The translations under genes and the position numbers were made by a program. Shown one piece after another: positions 12,241-20,890 of a stretch of DNA of 62,235 nt. Source of the stretch: 70-18 sp041691815 (GTDB lineage: Bacteria > Pseudomonadota > Alphaproteobacteria > Acetobacterales > Acetobacteraceae). The DNA lies in the NCBI GenBank assembly GCA_041691815.1, contig JBEPTZ010000010.1, forward strand, positions 1 through 62,235. The letters run 5' to 3'. Every line of letters starts with the position of its first letter. The first letter of the stretch is position 1. The notes beneath the pieces were generated by a model. It did no database searches and was not told the origin of the DNA. It saw only the letters and a list, made by a program, of their open reading frames with translations.

Positions 12241-14049
12241 TCAGTACACGCGCTTCTTCGGCGGGAACACCGATACGTCGTTGGTCAGGGTCTGCATCTT
12301 CACCGGGCGATAATCCAGCCGCACCGCGCCGGCATCGTCGCACCAGGCCAGCGTGTGCTTCATCCACTCGGCGTCGTTACGCTCCGGGAAGTCGTCATGC
12401 GCCTGCGCCCCGCGGCTTTCGTGGCGGGCCTCGGCGCCGACCATGGTGGTCATCGCGTTGCCCATCAGGTTCTGCAGTTCCAGCGCTTCCATCAGGTCGC
12501 TGTTCCAGATCAGCCCGCGATCGGAGACCGCCATGTCGGCCAGGCCGGTCCAGACATGCTGCATCTTCTCCACCCCGGCGGTCAGGTTTTCCGAGTTGCG
12601 GAACACCGCCGCATGGCGCTGCATGGTGCGCTGCATCTGGTCGCGCAGGGCCGCTACCCGGGTTGCCCCCTTGGCATGGCGCGCTGCGTCCAGCCGGGCG
12701 AGTGATGCGTCGCCGGCGCCGGCCGGCAGCGGCCGCTGGGCGGCGCCGGGCTTCACCGTTTCGGCCGCCCGGTGCGCTGCGGCCCGGCCGAACACTACCA
12801 GGTCGAGCAGCGAATTGGTTCCCAGCCGGTTGGCGCCATGCACCGAGACGCAGGCCGCCTCGCCGACCGCCATCAGCCCCGGCACGGTCGCATCCGGGTC
12901 GTCCGCGGTCGGGTTCAGCACCTCGGTGCGGTAGTTGGTCGGGATGCCGCCCATGTTGTAGTGCACGGTCGGCAGCACCGGGATCGGCTCCTTGTTGACA
13001 TTGATGCCGGCGAACACCCGGGCGGTCTCGCTGATGCCCGGCAGCCGCTGATGCAGCAGGTCCGCACCCAGGTGCTCCAGATGCAGCAGCATGTATTCCT
13101 TGTTCGGCCCGCAGCCGCGCCCGGCATTCATCTCGAGCGTCATCGAGCGGCTGACCACGTCGCGGCTGGCCAGGTCCTTGGCGGTCGGCGCATAGCGCTC
13201 CATGAACCGCTCGCCCTCGGAGTTGGTCAGATAGCCGCCCTCGCCGCGCGCGCCCTCGGTGATCAGGCAGCCGGCCGGGAAGATGCCGGTGGGGTGGAAC
13301 TGCACGAATTCCATGTCCTGGCACGGCAGGCCGGCGCGCAGCACCATGGCGTTGCCGTCGCCGGTGCAGGTATGCGCCGAGGTGCAGGACTGGAACGCCC
13401 GCCCGTAGCCGCCGGTCGCCAGCACCACCTGCTGGGCGCGGAACCGATGCATCGAGCCATCATCCAGGCACCAGGCGATCACCCCGCGGCAGGCGCCATC
13501 CTCCATGATCAGGTCGAGCGCGAAATACTCGACGAAGAACTCCACCTCATGCTTCAGGCTCTGCTGATACAGCGTGTGCAGGATGGCGTGGCCGGTGCGG
13601 TCGGCGGCCGCGCAGGCGCGCTGCGCCGGCTCCTTGCCATACTCGGTCATGTGGCCGCCGAATGGGCGCTGATAGATCTTGCCTTCCTCGGTGCGGCTGA
13701 ACGGCACGCCGTAATGCTCGAGCTCGTAAACCGCCGGCACCGCCTCGCGGCACATGTATTCGATGGCGTCCTGGTCGCCCAGCCAGTCCGAGCCCTTGAC
13801 GGTGTCGTACATATGCCAGCGCCAGTCGTCCGGCCCCATGTTGCCGAGCGAGGCGGCGATGCCGCCCTGCGCCGCCACGGTATGGCTGCGGGTGGGGAAC
13901 ACCTTGGTGATGCAGGCGGTTTTCAGCCCGGCGGCACCCATGCCCAGGGTGGCGCGCAGCCCGGCGCCGCCGGCACCCACCACCACCACGTCATAGGTGT
14001 GGTCGACGATCTTATAGGCACCGGCCGACGGCTTGCTGATCCCGCTCAT
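12241..14049 (-). CDS. sdhA: Succinate dehydrogenase flavoprotein subunit
   Basis: Oxidises succinate to fumarate on covalently bound FAD. 602 aa. Visible: FAD-binding VVVGAGGAGLRATLGM, covalent-FAD histidine in RSHTVAAQGGIAASLGN, substrate region FHPTGIFPAG, GARGEGGYL, and ANRLGTNSLLDLVVFGRAAA. I start at ATG 14049 (MSGISKPSAG); the frame extends 14 codons to a TTG just past the sdhD stop, a less likely start. Operon sdhCDAB. Confidence 0.96.
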   Translation of the reverse strand: MSGISKPSAGAYKIVDHTYDVVVVGAGGAGLRATLGMGAAGLKTACITKVFPTRSHTVAAQGGIAASLGNMGPDDWRWHMYDTVKGSDWLGDQDAIEYMCREAVPAVYELEHYGVPFSRTEEGKIYQRPFGGHMTEYGKEPAQRACAAADRTGHAILHTLYQQSLKHEVEFFVEYFALDLIMEDGACRGVIAWCLDDGSMHRFRAQQVVLATGGYGRAFQSCTSAHTCTGDGNAMVLRAGLPCQDMEFVQFHPTGIFPAGCLITEGARGEGGYLTNSEGERFMERYAPTAKDLASRDVVSRSMTLEMNAGRGCGPNKEYMLLHLEHLGADLLHQRLPGISETARVFAGINVNKEPIPVLPTVHYNMGGIPTNYRTEVLNPTADDPDATVPGLMAVGEAACVSVHGANRLGTNSLLDLVVFGRAAAHRAAETVKPGAAQRPLPAGAGDASLARLDAARHAKGATRVAALRDQMQRTMQRHAAVFRNSENLTAGVEKMQHVWTGLADMAVSDRGLIWNSDLMEALELQNLMGNAMTTMVGAEARHESRGAQAHDDFPERNDAEWMKHTLAWCDDAGAVRLDYRPVKMQTLTNDVSVFPPKKRVY

Positions 14050-14092
14050 GCTGTCTTTATCCCGTTCAGGCGGCAATGCCCGTTTCGTCAAA

Positions 14093-14500
14093 TTACCCGG
14101 CGAACGCCAACTTCAGTACCGCGATCACCGCGGTCAGCGCCACCAGCGCCACCACAGCCTTCATCACCAGGGTCGTTACCATCGGCAGCCATCCGCCATG
14201 CACATAGTCGCCGATGATGACCTGCAACCCCAGTTGCAGGTGGTGGAAGGTCGCCAGGACCAGTGCCAGCAACAGTGTCGCCGTCATCGGCTGGCCCGCC
14301 CAGGCACGCACCGATGCCCAGGGCTGCCCGGCCAGATGCATTGCCGAGAAGATGAACCACACGCTGAGGAACACCAGCGCCATCGCGGTGGCCCGTTGCG
14401 CCCACCAGTGCCCGGTACCGTATTTCGCCGAGCCCAGCCCACGCGCGCGGCCCAACTGCGACCGCATGATCGCGAAGTCGCTCGCTTTCCTGTGTGCCAT
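14093..14500 (-). CDS. sdhD: Succinate dehydrogenase membrane anchor subunit D
   Basis: Small membrane anchor that with SdhC binds heme b and ubiquinone. 135 aa with three hydrophobic helices; the helix-2 segment HHLQLGLQVIIGDYVHGG carries the heme/quinone-site residues (His, Asp-Tyr) expected of SdhD. It starts 19 bases after sdhC and precedes sdhA. Confidence 0.93.
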   Translation of the reverse strand: MAHRKASDFAIMRSQLGRARGLGSAKYGTGHWWAQRATAMALVFLSVWFIFSAMHLAGQPWASVRAWAGQPMTATLLLALVLATFHHLQLGLQVIIGDYVHGGWLPMVTTLVMKAVVALVALTAVIAVLKLAFAG

Positions 14501-14519
14501 GCCGATTATTCCCCAGCGC

Positions 14520-14948
14520 CTAGAATACGATCACGACGATCCACGTAAGCACGGTCAGCACCGCGGTCGCCACCAGCACCGCCTTGCCGGAGGCGTGCAC
14601 CTCGGTCAGTTCGAACCCGTGGCCGAAATCCCAGAACAGATGCCGGATACCGTTGCAAAAATGGAACCACAGCGCCACCGACCAGCCGAACAGCAGCAGC
14701 CAGCCGATCGGCGAGCGGAGGAACCACGACACCGTGTCATACGCCGCGGCCGAACTTGCCGCCGCCACCAGCCACCAGACCAGCAACAGGGTGCCGAGCG
14801 CCAGCCCAACCCCGGTGATGCGGTGGAAGATCGACAGCACCGAGGTGATCTGCGGCTTGTAGACCTGCAGATGCGGCGACAGCGGCCGGTGCACCACCGC
14901 GCCATCGGACTTGCGGCCGGTCATCAAAGCCTCGCGGACATCAGTCAT
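14520..14948 (-). CDS. sdhC: Succinate dehydrogenase cytochrome b556 subunit C
   Basis: Membrane anchor with heme b; quinone reduction site. 142 aa, three TM helices. Visible: HRPLSPHLQVYKPQITSVLSI..HRITG (family signature) and the heme-ligand helix HFCNGIRHLFWDFGHG. First gene of sdhCDAB, with a plausible sigma-70 promoter upstream. Confidence 0.95.
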   Translation of the reverse strand: MTDVREALMTGRKSDGAVVHRPLSPHLQVYKPQITSVLSIFHRITGVGLALGTLLLVWWLVAAASSAAAYDTVSWFLRSPIGWLLLFGWSVALWFHFCNGIRHLFWDFGHGFELTEVHASGKAVLVATAVLTVLTWIVVIVF

Positions 14949-14993
14949 ATCAGCCGCAACTCCTTGCCTCGCCGGGTCGTGTCATCAGCAGAT

Positions 14994-15022
14994 TCCATAG
15001 ACCGCCAGCCGATGCGGGTCAA
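14994..15022 (-). promoter_or_regulatory. Candidate sigma-70 promoter of sdhCDAB
   Basis: On the minus strand TTGACC (15017-15022), a 17-bp spacer, then TATGGA (14994-14999), 46 bases upstream of the sdhC start. The -35 is good, the -10 weak (followed by AT). By eye only. Confidence 0.45.
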
Positions 15023-15067
15023 CGCGAGGGTCGGCAAGCTATGGCGCGCGATATCCCCGGTGATTGT

Positions 15068-15169
15068 CTAAAGCCGCAGCAAAACCCGCATCAGCAGCGC
15101 CGCTAGCCCCACCACCAGCACGCCGGCCGCCCACAGCCCGACGAACCACAACAGCCGCCTAATGGTAAT
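15068..15169 (-). CDS. DUF2474-like small membrane peptide next to cytochrome bd oxidase
   Basis: A 33-codon frame overlapping the last codons of cydB and ending in TAG at 15068-15070. It encodes RRLLWFVGLWAAGVLVVG then LAALLMRVLLRL: one transmembrane helix with a basic N-terminus and aromatic LLWFVGLW, as in the DUF2474 peptides found after cydB in cyanide-insensitive oxidase operons. There is no ATG or GTG near the N-terminus: an in-frame TGA lies just upstream, and candidates are ATT at 15169 or 15163 (GGGAG close upstream) or TTG at 15151. Coordinates take the first ATT; the true start is uncertain. Confidence 0.6.
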   Translation of the reverse strand: MTIRRLLWFVGLWAAGVLVVGLAALLMRVLLRL

Positions 15170-16181
15170 GCGCTCCCGGTTTCACCTTGCCGCGGAAGAT
15201 CCAGTAGGCATAGGCGGTATAGGCCAGGATGATCGGCAGCAGCACCACCGTGCCCACCAGCAGGAACGCCTGGCTCTCCGGCGGCGCCGCGGCGTCCCAG
15301 ATAGTGACCGTAGGCGGCACCATCATCGGCCACATGCTGACCCCGAGCCCGGCGAAGCACAGAACGAACCAGCCCAGCACCGAAAGGAACGGCTGGATGT
15401 CGCTGCGCCGCGACAACCCGGCCCAGAAGCTCCAGGCCAGCAGCGCCAGCAGAATCGGCACCGGGCTGGTCAGCAGGATGCCCGGCCAGCCGAACCAGCG
15501 GGCAGCGAATACCGGGTCCAGCATCGGCGTCCACAGGCTGACCACCACGATCAGTGCCAGCGTCGCCACCCCCAGCGCGCGGGCATGCCGCCGCGCCCGG
15601 CTCTGCAGCTCGCCCTCGGTGCGCCAGATCAGCCAGCAGGCGCCGAGCAGCGCGTAGCCCACCACCACGGCGATGCCGCACAGCACGGTGAAGCCGGTCA
15701 GCCAGTCGAACCAACCGCCGGAATAGGCGCGGCCGGTGACTTTGACGCCTTGCAGCAGCCCGCCCAGGGTCAGCCCCTGGCACAGTGCCGCCACCGTCGA
15801 GCCGACCAGGAACGCCATGTCCCAGGCCCGCCGCGCCGCCCTGCTATGGGCACGGAAGCGGAATTCGAACGCCACACCACGGAACACCAGCGCCAGCAGC
15901 ATGCCGAAGATGGTGGGATACAGCGCCGGCATGATGATCGCGTAGGCCAGCGGGAACACCGCGAACAGCCCGCCGCCGCCCAGGATCAGCCAGGTCTCGT
16001 TGCCGTCCCAGACCGGCGCCACGGTGTTGACCATCACGTCGCGATGCGCGTCGTCGCGCTCGACGGCGAACAGGATGCCGACGCCGAGGTCGAAGCCGTC
16101 CAGCACCACGTAGAGCAGCACCGCCACCGCGATCAGCGCTGCCCAGATCACCGGCAGGTCGAGCGTCGTGAGATATGTCAT
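15159..16181 (-). CDS. cydB: Cytochrome bd-type quinol oxidase subunit II
   Basis: Membrane subunit of the bd oxidase that reduces O2 with quinol electrons without pumping protons. 340 aa, eight to nine TM helices. Starts MTYLTTLDLPVIWAALIAVAVLLYVVLDGFDLGVG, the CydB signature, with WDGNETWL following. It starts four bases after cydA. Short form typical of the CIO/CioB branch. Confidence 0.93.
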   Translation of the reverse strand: MTYLTTLDLPVIWAALIAVAVLLYVVLDGFDLGVGILFAVERDDAHRDVMVNTVAPVWDGNETWLILGGGGLFAVFPLAYAIIMPALYPTIFGMLLALVFRGVAFEFRFRAHSRAARRAWDMAFLVGSTVAALCQGLTLGGLLQGVKVTGRAYSGGWFDWLTGFTVLCGIAVVVGYALLGACWLIWRTEGELQSRARRHARALGVATLALIVVVSLWTPMLDPVFAARWFGWPGILLTSPVPILLALLAWSFWAGLSRRSDIQPFLSVLGWFVLCFAGLGVSMWPMMVPPTVTIWDAAAPPESQAFLLVGTVVLLPIILAYTAYAYWIFRGKVKPGAHYH

Positions 16182-16185
16182 GGCG

Positions 16186-17598
16186 CTACTCCCCCGCCGC
16201 CGGTTGCTGGTCCGGGCCGGCGACCGGCGTTACCGCCAGACCGTGCATCCCCACCCCCTCCAGCGCCACCTCGCCGTCCGAGGGGCCGGGCGGCTTGCCC
16301 ATCAGCCGCAGGATGAACAGCAGCCCGGCGCCGAACACGATGAAATACACCACCATGAAGCCTGCCAGCGACGCCGCGACTCCCGGCAGGCCCACCGGCG
16401 AGGCGGCGTTGGCGGTGCGCAGCAGCCCGTAGACGATCCACGGTTGCCGCCCCACTTCGGTGACCGTCCAGCCGGCCAGCAGGGCGATGAAGCCCGACGG
16501 CGCCATCCACAGCACCGCCCAGTGCAGCCAGCGCGTCTCATACAGTCGCCCGCGCGCCCGCTGCAGCAGGCCGGACAGCCCGACCACCGCCATCAGCAGG
16601 CCGAGGCCGACCATCAGCCGGAACGCCCAGAACACCACCGGCGCATAGGGCTGGTCGGCGCGCGGCCAGGCCTTCAGCCCCTTGACCACGCCATCCCAGG
16701 AATGGGTCAGCACCAGCGAGCCGAGCTTCGGGATCTCCACCGCCCAGTCGGTGCGTTGCCTGGCCATGTCCGGGATGCCGAACAGGATCAGCGGTGCCCC
16801 GGCCTGGGTGTCGAAATGGCCCTCAATCGCCGCCACCTTGGCTGGCTGGTGTTCCAGCGTGTTCAGCCCGTGCATGTCGCCCACCACGATCTGGATCGGC
16901 GCCACGATCACCGCCATCCACATCGCCATCGAGAACATGGTCCGCGTCGCCGGGCCGGCGCGATGGCGCAGCAGGTGGTATGCCGCCACCGCCCCCACCG
17001 CGAACGCCACCGACAGGTACGAGGCCAGCACCATATGCACCAGCCGGTACGGGAAGGACGGGTTGAAGATCGCCGCCCACCAGTCCGCCGGCACGAACTG
17101 CCCGTTGGCGGCGATGGCATAGCCGGCCGGCGTCTGCATCCAGGAATTGGCCGCCAGGATCCAGAACGCACTCAGCAGCGTGCCGCCGGCGACCAGGCAG
17201 GTGGCGAGGAAATGCAGCCCGCGCCCCACCCGGTTCATGCCGAACAGCATCACCCCGAGGAAACCGGCCTCCAGGAAGAACGCGGTCAGCACCTCGTAGC
17301 CGAGCAGCGGCCCCAGCACCGGGCCGGTGCGGTCGGAGAACACCGACCAGTTGGTGCCGAACTGGTAGGACATCGGCAGGCCGGAGACCACGCCCATGGC
17401 GAAGATCACCGCGAATATCTTCAGCCAGTAGCGGAAGATATCCAGGTAATGCCCCCGCCCGGTGGCCAGCCACAGCGCCTCCAGCACCATCAGGTAGCTG
17501 GCCAGCCCGATGGTGAAGGCCGGCAGCACGATGTGGAACCCGATGGTGAACGCGAACTGCGCCCTGGCGAGGAAGACAGCGTCGAGACCGGTGAACAT
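16186..17598 (-). CDS. cydA: Cytochrome bd-type quinol oxidase subunit I
   Basis: Heme-binding subunit with the quinol site. 470 aa from ATG 17598 (MFTGLDAVFLARAQFAFTIG). His22 in GFHIVLPAFTIG is the high-spin heme b595 ligand region; GDMHGLNTLEHQPAKVAAIEGHF is the start of the quinol loop with the conserved Lys/Glu. The loop after it is short, as in cyanide-insensitive (CioA-type) oxidases rather than E. coli CydA. Three bases separate successive elements of cydAB, indicating one operon. An upstream ATG 13 codons earlier gives an unlikely polar extension. Confidence 0.92.
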   Translation of the reverse strand: MFTGLDAVFLARAQFAFTIGFHIVLPAFTIGLASYLMVLEALWLATGRGHYLDIFRYWLKIFAVIFAMGVVSGLPMSYQFGTNWSVFSDRTGPVLGPLLGYEVLTAFFLEAGFLGVMLFGMNRVGRGLHFLATCLVAGGTLLSAFWILAANSWMQTPAGYAIAANGQFVPADWWAAIFNPSFPYRLVHMVLASYLSVAFAVGAVAAYHLLRHRAGPATRTMFSMAMWMAVIVAPIQIVVGDMHGLNTLEHQPAKVAAIEGHFDTQAGAPLILFGIPDMARQRTDWAVEIPKLGSLVLTHSWDGVVKGLKAWPRADQPYAPVVFWAFRLMVGLGLLMAVVGLSGLLQRARGRLYETRWLHWAVLWMAPSGFIALLAGWTVTEVGRQPWIVYGLLRTANAASPVGLPGVAASLAGFMVVYFIVFGAGLLFILRLMGKPPGPSDGEVALEGVGMHGLAVTPVAGPDQQPAAGE

Positions 17599-17916
17599 GA
17601 TGCATCCTTGTATCGGCCGGCGGCCGCCCGATGGCACGCTGGTGCCCGGAAGCCGACGGCAGAATGACGCCTACTCTGGCACCAGCCGCCTCGGCCACGC
17701 CGGTCGCGGCCATCTCGCGGAGATCAGCCCCATCGCCGACGCCCCGGGGCCGCCGCCTGAAGCTGCGAACCCGGCCGAAGGCGTATCATCCACGCCACCG
17801 GCTTTTGCTAGTCCCGCCAGCCGTCGCCCGCAATACGGGTTTTCCACCGGCGCCGACGATCGGCCCGCCAGGTGGCGGATAGCCGACCGCCACTGGCAGC
17901 CGCCGGCACCGTGCTG
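17599..17916. other. Intergenic region upstream of cydA
   Basis: 318 bases between the cydA start and the end of the D-2-hydroxyacid dehydrogenase gene. The short frames here have shadow-like composition and no start signals. It must hold the cydAB promoter, but I cannot point to a convincing one and see no repeat or terminator. Confidence 0.5.
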
Positions 17917-18825
17917 CTACCGGCTCACGTCACAGGCGATATCCAGCGCGCGGCGCAGCAGCGTCTCGCTGGCCTCCGGGGTCTTGAACCCGCTATGCGC
18001 CGAGAGCGTCACATTCTCCAGCCCGCGCAGCGCGTGCTCCGCTGGCAGCGGTTCGGTCTCGAACACATCGAGGGCGGCATGGCCGATCTGCCCGCTGGCC
18101 AGCGCCGCCACCATCGCCGCCTCGTCCACCACCGCGCCGCGCGCCGTGTTCACCAGCAGCACGCCACGCCGCAGCCCGGCGATCCGCTCCGCCGACAGGA
18201 AGCCACGGGTGGCGTCGTTGAGCAGCAGATGGATACTGAGCACGTGGCTCTCGGCCAGCAGCCGGTCCAGTTCGACGAAGGTCACCCCCGGCGCGATCTT
18301 CGGCGAGCGGTTCCAGGCCAGCACCCGCATGCCGCCGCCGCCGGCGATGCGCGCCACCTCGGCCGCGATGCCGCCGAAGCCGAGCAGGCCGATGGTCTTG
18401 CCGGTCAGCTGCATCCCCTCGGTGCGCGGCCAGTGGCCGGCGCGCACCCCTCGGTCCATCGCCGCCAGCCCGCGCGCCGCCGCCCACATCAGCGCGATCG
18501 CGTGCTCGGCCACCGCGATATCGCCGTAGCCCTTGATGATGTGGACGGTGATGCCGAGTTCGGCCAGTTCCTCGGGGTTCATGTAGCTGCGCGCGCCGGT
18601 GCCGAGAAAGATCACGTGTTTCAGCCCGGTGCAGCGCGCCAGTGCGGCGGTCGGCATCTGGGTGTGGTCATTGAGCACGAAGTCATGCCCGGCCAGCAGG
18701 CCCGGCAGTTCCTCGGCGCTCACCCGCTCCTGGTGGTTCACCGCCACCGCCGGGTCGTCCGGCCGCACCACCTTGCTGAAGGCCCCGGCCAGTTCCTCGT
18801 CGGCGTCGATGAAAATACCCTGCAT
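17917..18825 (-). CDS. D-2-hydroxyacid dehydrogenase (NAD-dependent)
   Basis: Reduces or oxidises a 2-keto/2-hydroxy acid with NAD(P)H; exact substrate not readable. 302 aa. Visible: Rossmann motif GLLGFGGIAAEVA near residue 145, the catalytic Arg in NTARGAVVDE, Glu in the following strand, and the catalytic His in SAHSGFKTPEA near residue 275. The N-terminal half is the degenerate substrate-binding lobe. It is transcribed away from the PBP gene. Confidence 0.85.
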   Translation of the reverse strand: MQGIFIDADEELAGAFSKVVRPDDPAVAVNHQERVSAEELPGLLAGHDFVLNDHTQMPTAALARCTGLKHVIFLGTGARSYMNPEELAELGITVHIIKGYGDIAVAEHAIALMWAAARGLAAMDRGVRAGHWPRTEGMQLTGKTIGLLGFGGIAAEVARIAGGGGMRVLAWNRSPKIAPGVTFVELDRLLAESHVLSIHLLLNDATRGFLSAERIAGLRRGVLLVNTARGAVVDEAAMVAALASGQIGHAALDVFETEPLPAEHALRGLENVTLSAHSGFKTPEASETLLRRALDIACDVSR

Positions 18826-18944
18826 GCCACCCTCCGTTACGCCGCCGGAGTCTGCGCGGCGGCGCTGGCCGCTGCAAGCCGCAAGCCGCGTCCAGGCGCG
18901 AAAACTTGGCGGCTACGGCCGGCTGCCTGTAGTGAGGGGCACAG

Positions 18945-20819
18945 ATGTACCGCCCGCCGCAGATCTCCCCGCATGATCGCCGCCCGGCCCGGCTGCCGCC
19001 GCCGCTGCCGCCACGCCGTCGGCCGCCGACCCGGGCGCCGCGGCCCGCCCCGGCCCGCGCCAAGGCCAGCCGGCGCCGCTGGCGGCTGCTGCGCTGGACC
19101 ATCGTGCTCGGGGTCTGGGGCGCCATCGCCCTCGGTTTGGCGCTGCTGTGGTTCGCCTGGGACCTGCCCCGGCCGGAAGCCGCTCTGGATGCCGCCCGCC
19201 GCCCCAGCCTGACACTTTCGGACGATACCGGCCACATCGTCGCCACCTTCGGTGACGTAGTTGGCGAACCGCTGCGGCTGTCGCAGATGTCGCCCTGGCT
19301 GCCGAAGGCGGCGGTCTCGGTGGAGGATCGCCGGTTCTGGTCGCATATGGGCCTCGACCTGCTCGGCATCGCGCGCGCCGCCTATGTCAACCTGCGCGCC
19401 GGCCGGCTGGTGCAGGGCGGCTCCACGATCACCCAGCAGGTGGCGAAAAACCTGTTCCTCACCAACGCCCGCACCTTCCGCCGCAAGGTGCAGGAATTGC
19501 TGCTGACGCTGTGGCTGGAGCGGCATTTCACCAAGCAGGAGATCCTCGAAATCTGGCTCAACCGGGTCTATCTGGGCAGCGGCGCCTGGGGGGTGGACGC
19601 AGCGGCGCATCTGTATTTCGGCATCTCGGCGCGCGACCTCAATCTGTGGCAATCCGCCGTCATCGCCGGTCTGCCCCGCGCGCCCTCCCGCTTCAACCCG
19701 CGCGCCGACCCCCAGGCCGCCGCCACCCGCGGCCGCGAGGTGCTGGCCGCGATGGTCGAAACCGGCGCCATCACCGCCGCCCAGGAAAAAGCCGCCGAGG
19801 CGCAGATCGCCTTCCCGCCGCGCCCCTCGCCGGCCTCCGGCTGGTTCGCCGACTGGGCCGCCGAGCAGGTGCAGACGGTGCTGCCGGAGGGGGCGGACGC
19901 CAAGGTGCGCACCACGCTCGACCTGCCGAGCCAGAGCATCGTCGAAGCCAAGCTTGCCGCCATGCTCGATGGCCCCGGCCGCGCCGCCGGCGCCAGCCAG
20001 GCTGCCGTGGTGGTGCTGGACGCCGCCACCGGTCGGGTGCGCGCCATGGCCGGTGGGCGGGATTACCGCAGCAGCCCGTACAACCGCGCCGTGGTCGCCC
20101 GCCGCCAACCCGGCTCGGCGTTCAAGCCGTTCGTCTGGCTGGCGGCGCTGGAAAAAGGGGTGCGGCCGGACGATACCATCCTGGACGGCCCGATCCGCCT
20201 GGGCGACTGGAGCCCGGCCAATTTCGAGCGCAAATATCTCGGCAATATCAGCGTCGAGCAGGGGCTGGCGGACTCCATCAACACCGTCGCCGTGCGCCTG
20301 CTGATCGCCGCCGGCGGCCCCGTCGCGGTGGCGGCCGAGGCGCGGCGCCTGGGCATCACCAGCCCGCTCGGCGCCAACGCCTCCCTGGCGCTTGGCACCT
20401 CGGATGTCGGCCTGCTGCAGATGGCCGGCGCCTACGCCACCTTCTTCAACGGCGGTTACAAGGTGACCCCCACCGGCCTCGAATCGGTGCAGGCCGACGG
20501 CAAGAGCGTGGCCCTGGCGCAGAACCCGCCGCAGCGCGTGGTGGACCCCGATCTGGCGGCGATGATGGCCCGCATGCTCACCGCCGTGGTGCGCAGCGGC
20601 ACCGGCCAGGCCGCCGCGGTGGCCGGCCATCTGGTCGCCGGCAAGACCGGCACGACGCAGGATTATCGCGACGCCTGGTTCATCGGCTTCTGCGACGGGC
20701 GGATCATCGGTATCTGGATGGGCAACGACGACAGCACGCCGATGCACAGCGTCACCGGCGGCAGCCTACCGGCGCGGCTGTTCCACGACATCGCCGCCGC
20801 CCTGCCGCCGGCCCGCTGA
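18945..20819 (+). CDS. Class A penicillin-binding protein (PBP1A family)
   Basis: Bifunctional peptidoglycan transglycosylase/transpeptidase. 624 aa. Order: Pro/Arg-rich cytoplasmic tail (1-40), one TM anchor (about 47-70), GT51 transglycosylase domain with EDRRFWSHMGLD, GGSTITQQVAKNLFL and RKVQELLLTLWLE, then the transpeptidase with SxxK in PGSAFKPF, SxN in DSINTV and KTGT in GKTGTTQDYRDAWF. All catalytic motifs intact. Short compared with E. coli PBP1A (no OB insert). GAGGGG precedes the ATG. Confidence 0.93.
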   Translation: MYRPPQISPHDRRPARLPPPLPPRRRPPTRAPRPAPARAKASRRRWRLLRWTIVLGVWGAIALGLALLWFAWDLPRPEAALDAARRPSLTLSDDTGHIVATFGDVVGEPLRLSQMSPWLPKAAVSVEDRRFWSHMGLDLLGIARAAYVNLRAGRLVQGGSTITQQVAKNLFLTNARTFRRKVQELLLTLWLERHFTKQEILEIWLNRVYLGSGAWGVDAAAHLYFGISARDLNLWQSAVIAGLPRAPSRFNPRADPQAAATRGREVLAAMVETGAITAAQEKAAEAQIAFPPRPSPASGWFADWAAEQVQTVLPEGADAKVRTTLDLPSQSIVEAKLAAMLDGPGRAAGASQAAVVVLDAATGRVRAMAGGRDYRSSPYNRAVVARRQPGSAFKPFVWLAALEKGVRPDDTILDGPIRLGDWSPANFERKYLGNISVEQGLADSINTVAVRLLIAAGGPVAVAAEARRLGITSPLGANASLALGTSDVGLLQMAGAYATFFNGGYKVTPTGLESVQADGKSVALAQNPPQRVVDPDLAAMMARMLTAVVRSGTGQAAAVAGHLVAGKTGTTQDYRDAWFIGFCDGRIIGIWMGNDDSTPMHSVTGGSLPARLFHDIAAALPPAR

Positions 20820-20890
20820 CCGGCGCCCGCTTGCCTGCCCTTCGCCGCACGCGAATTGATTCCTGCGCGCCGCCCCCCTAGCTTCCCGCC

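Noticed and set aside
17631..17882. Possible 83-codon gene in the cydA upstream gap.
   Set aside because: Pro/Arg-rich random-looking sequence, no ribosome-binding site, no motif.
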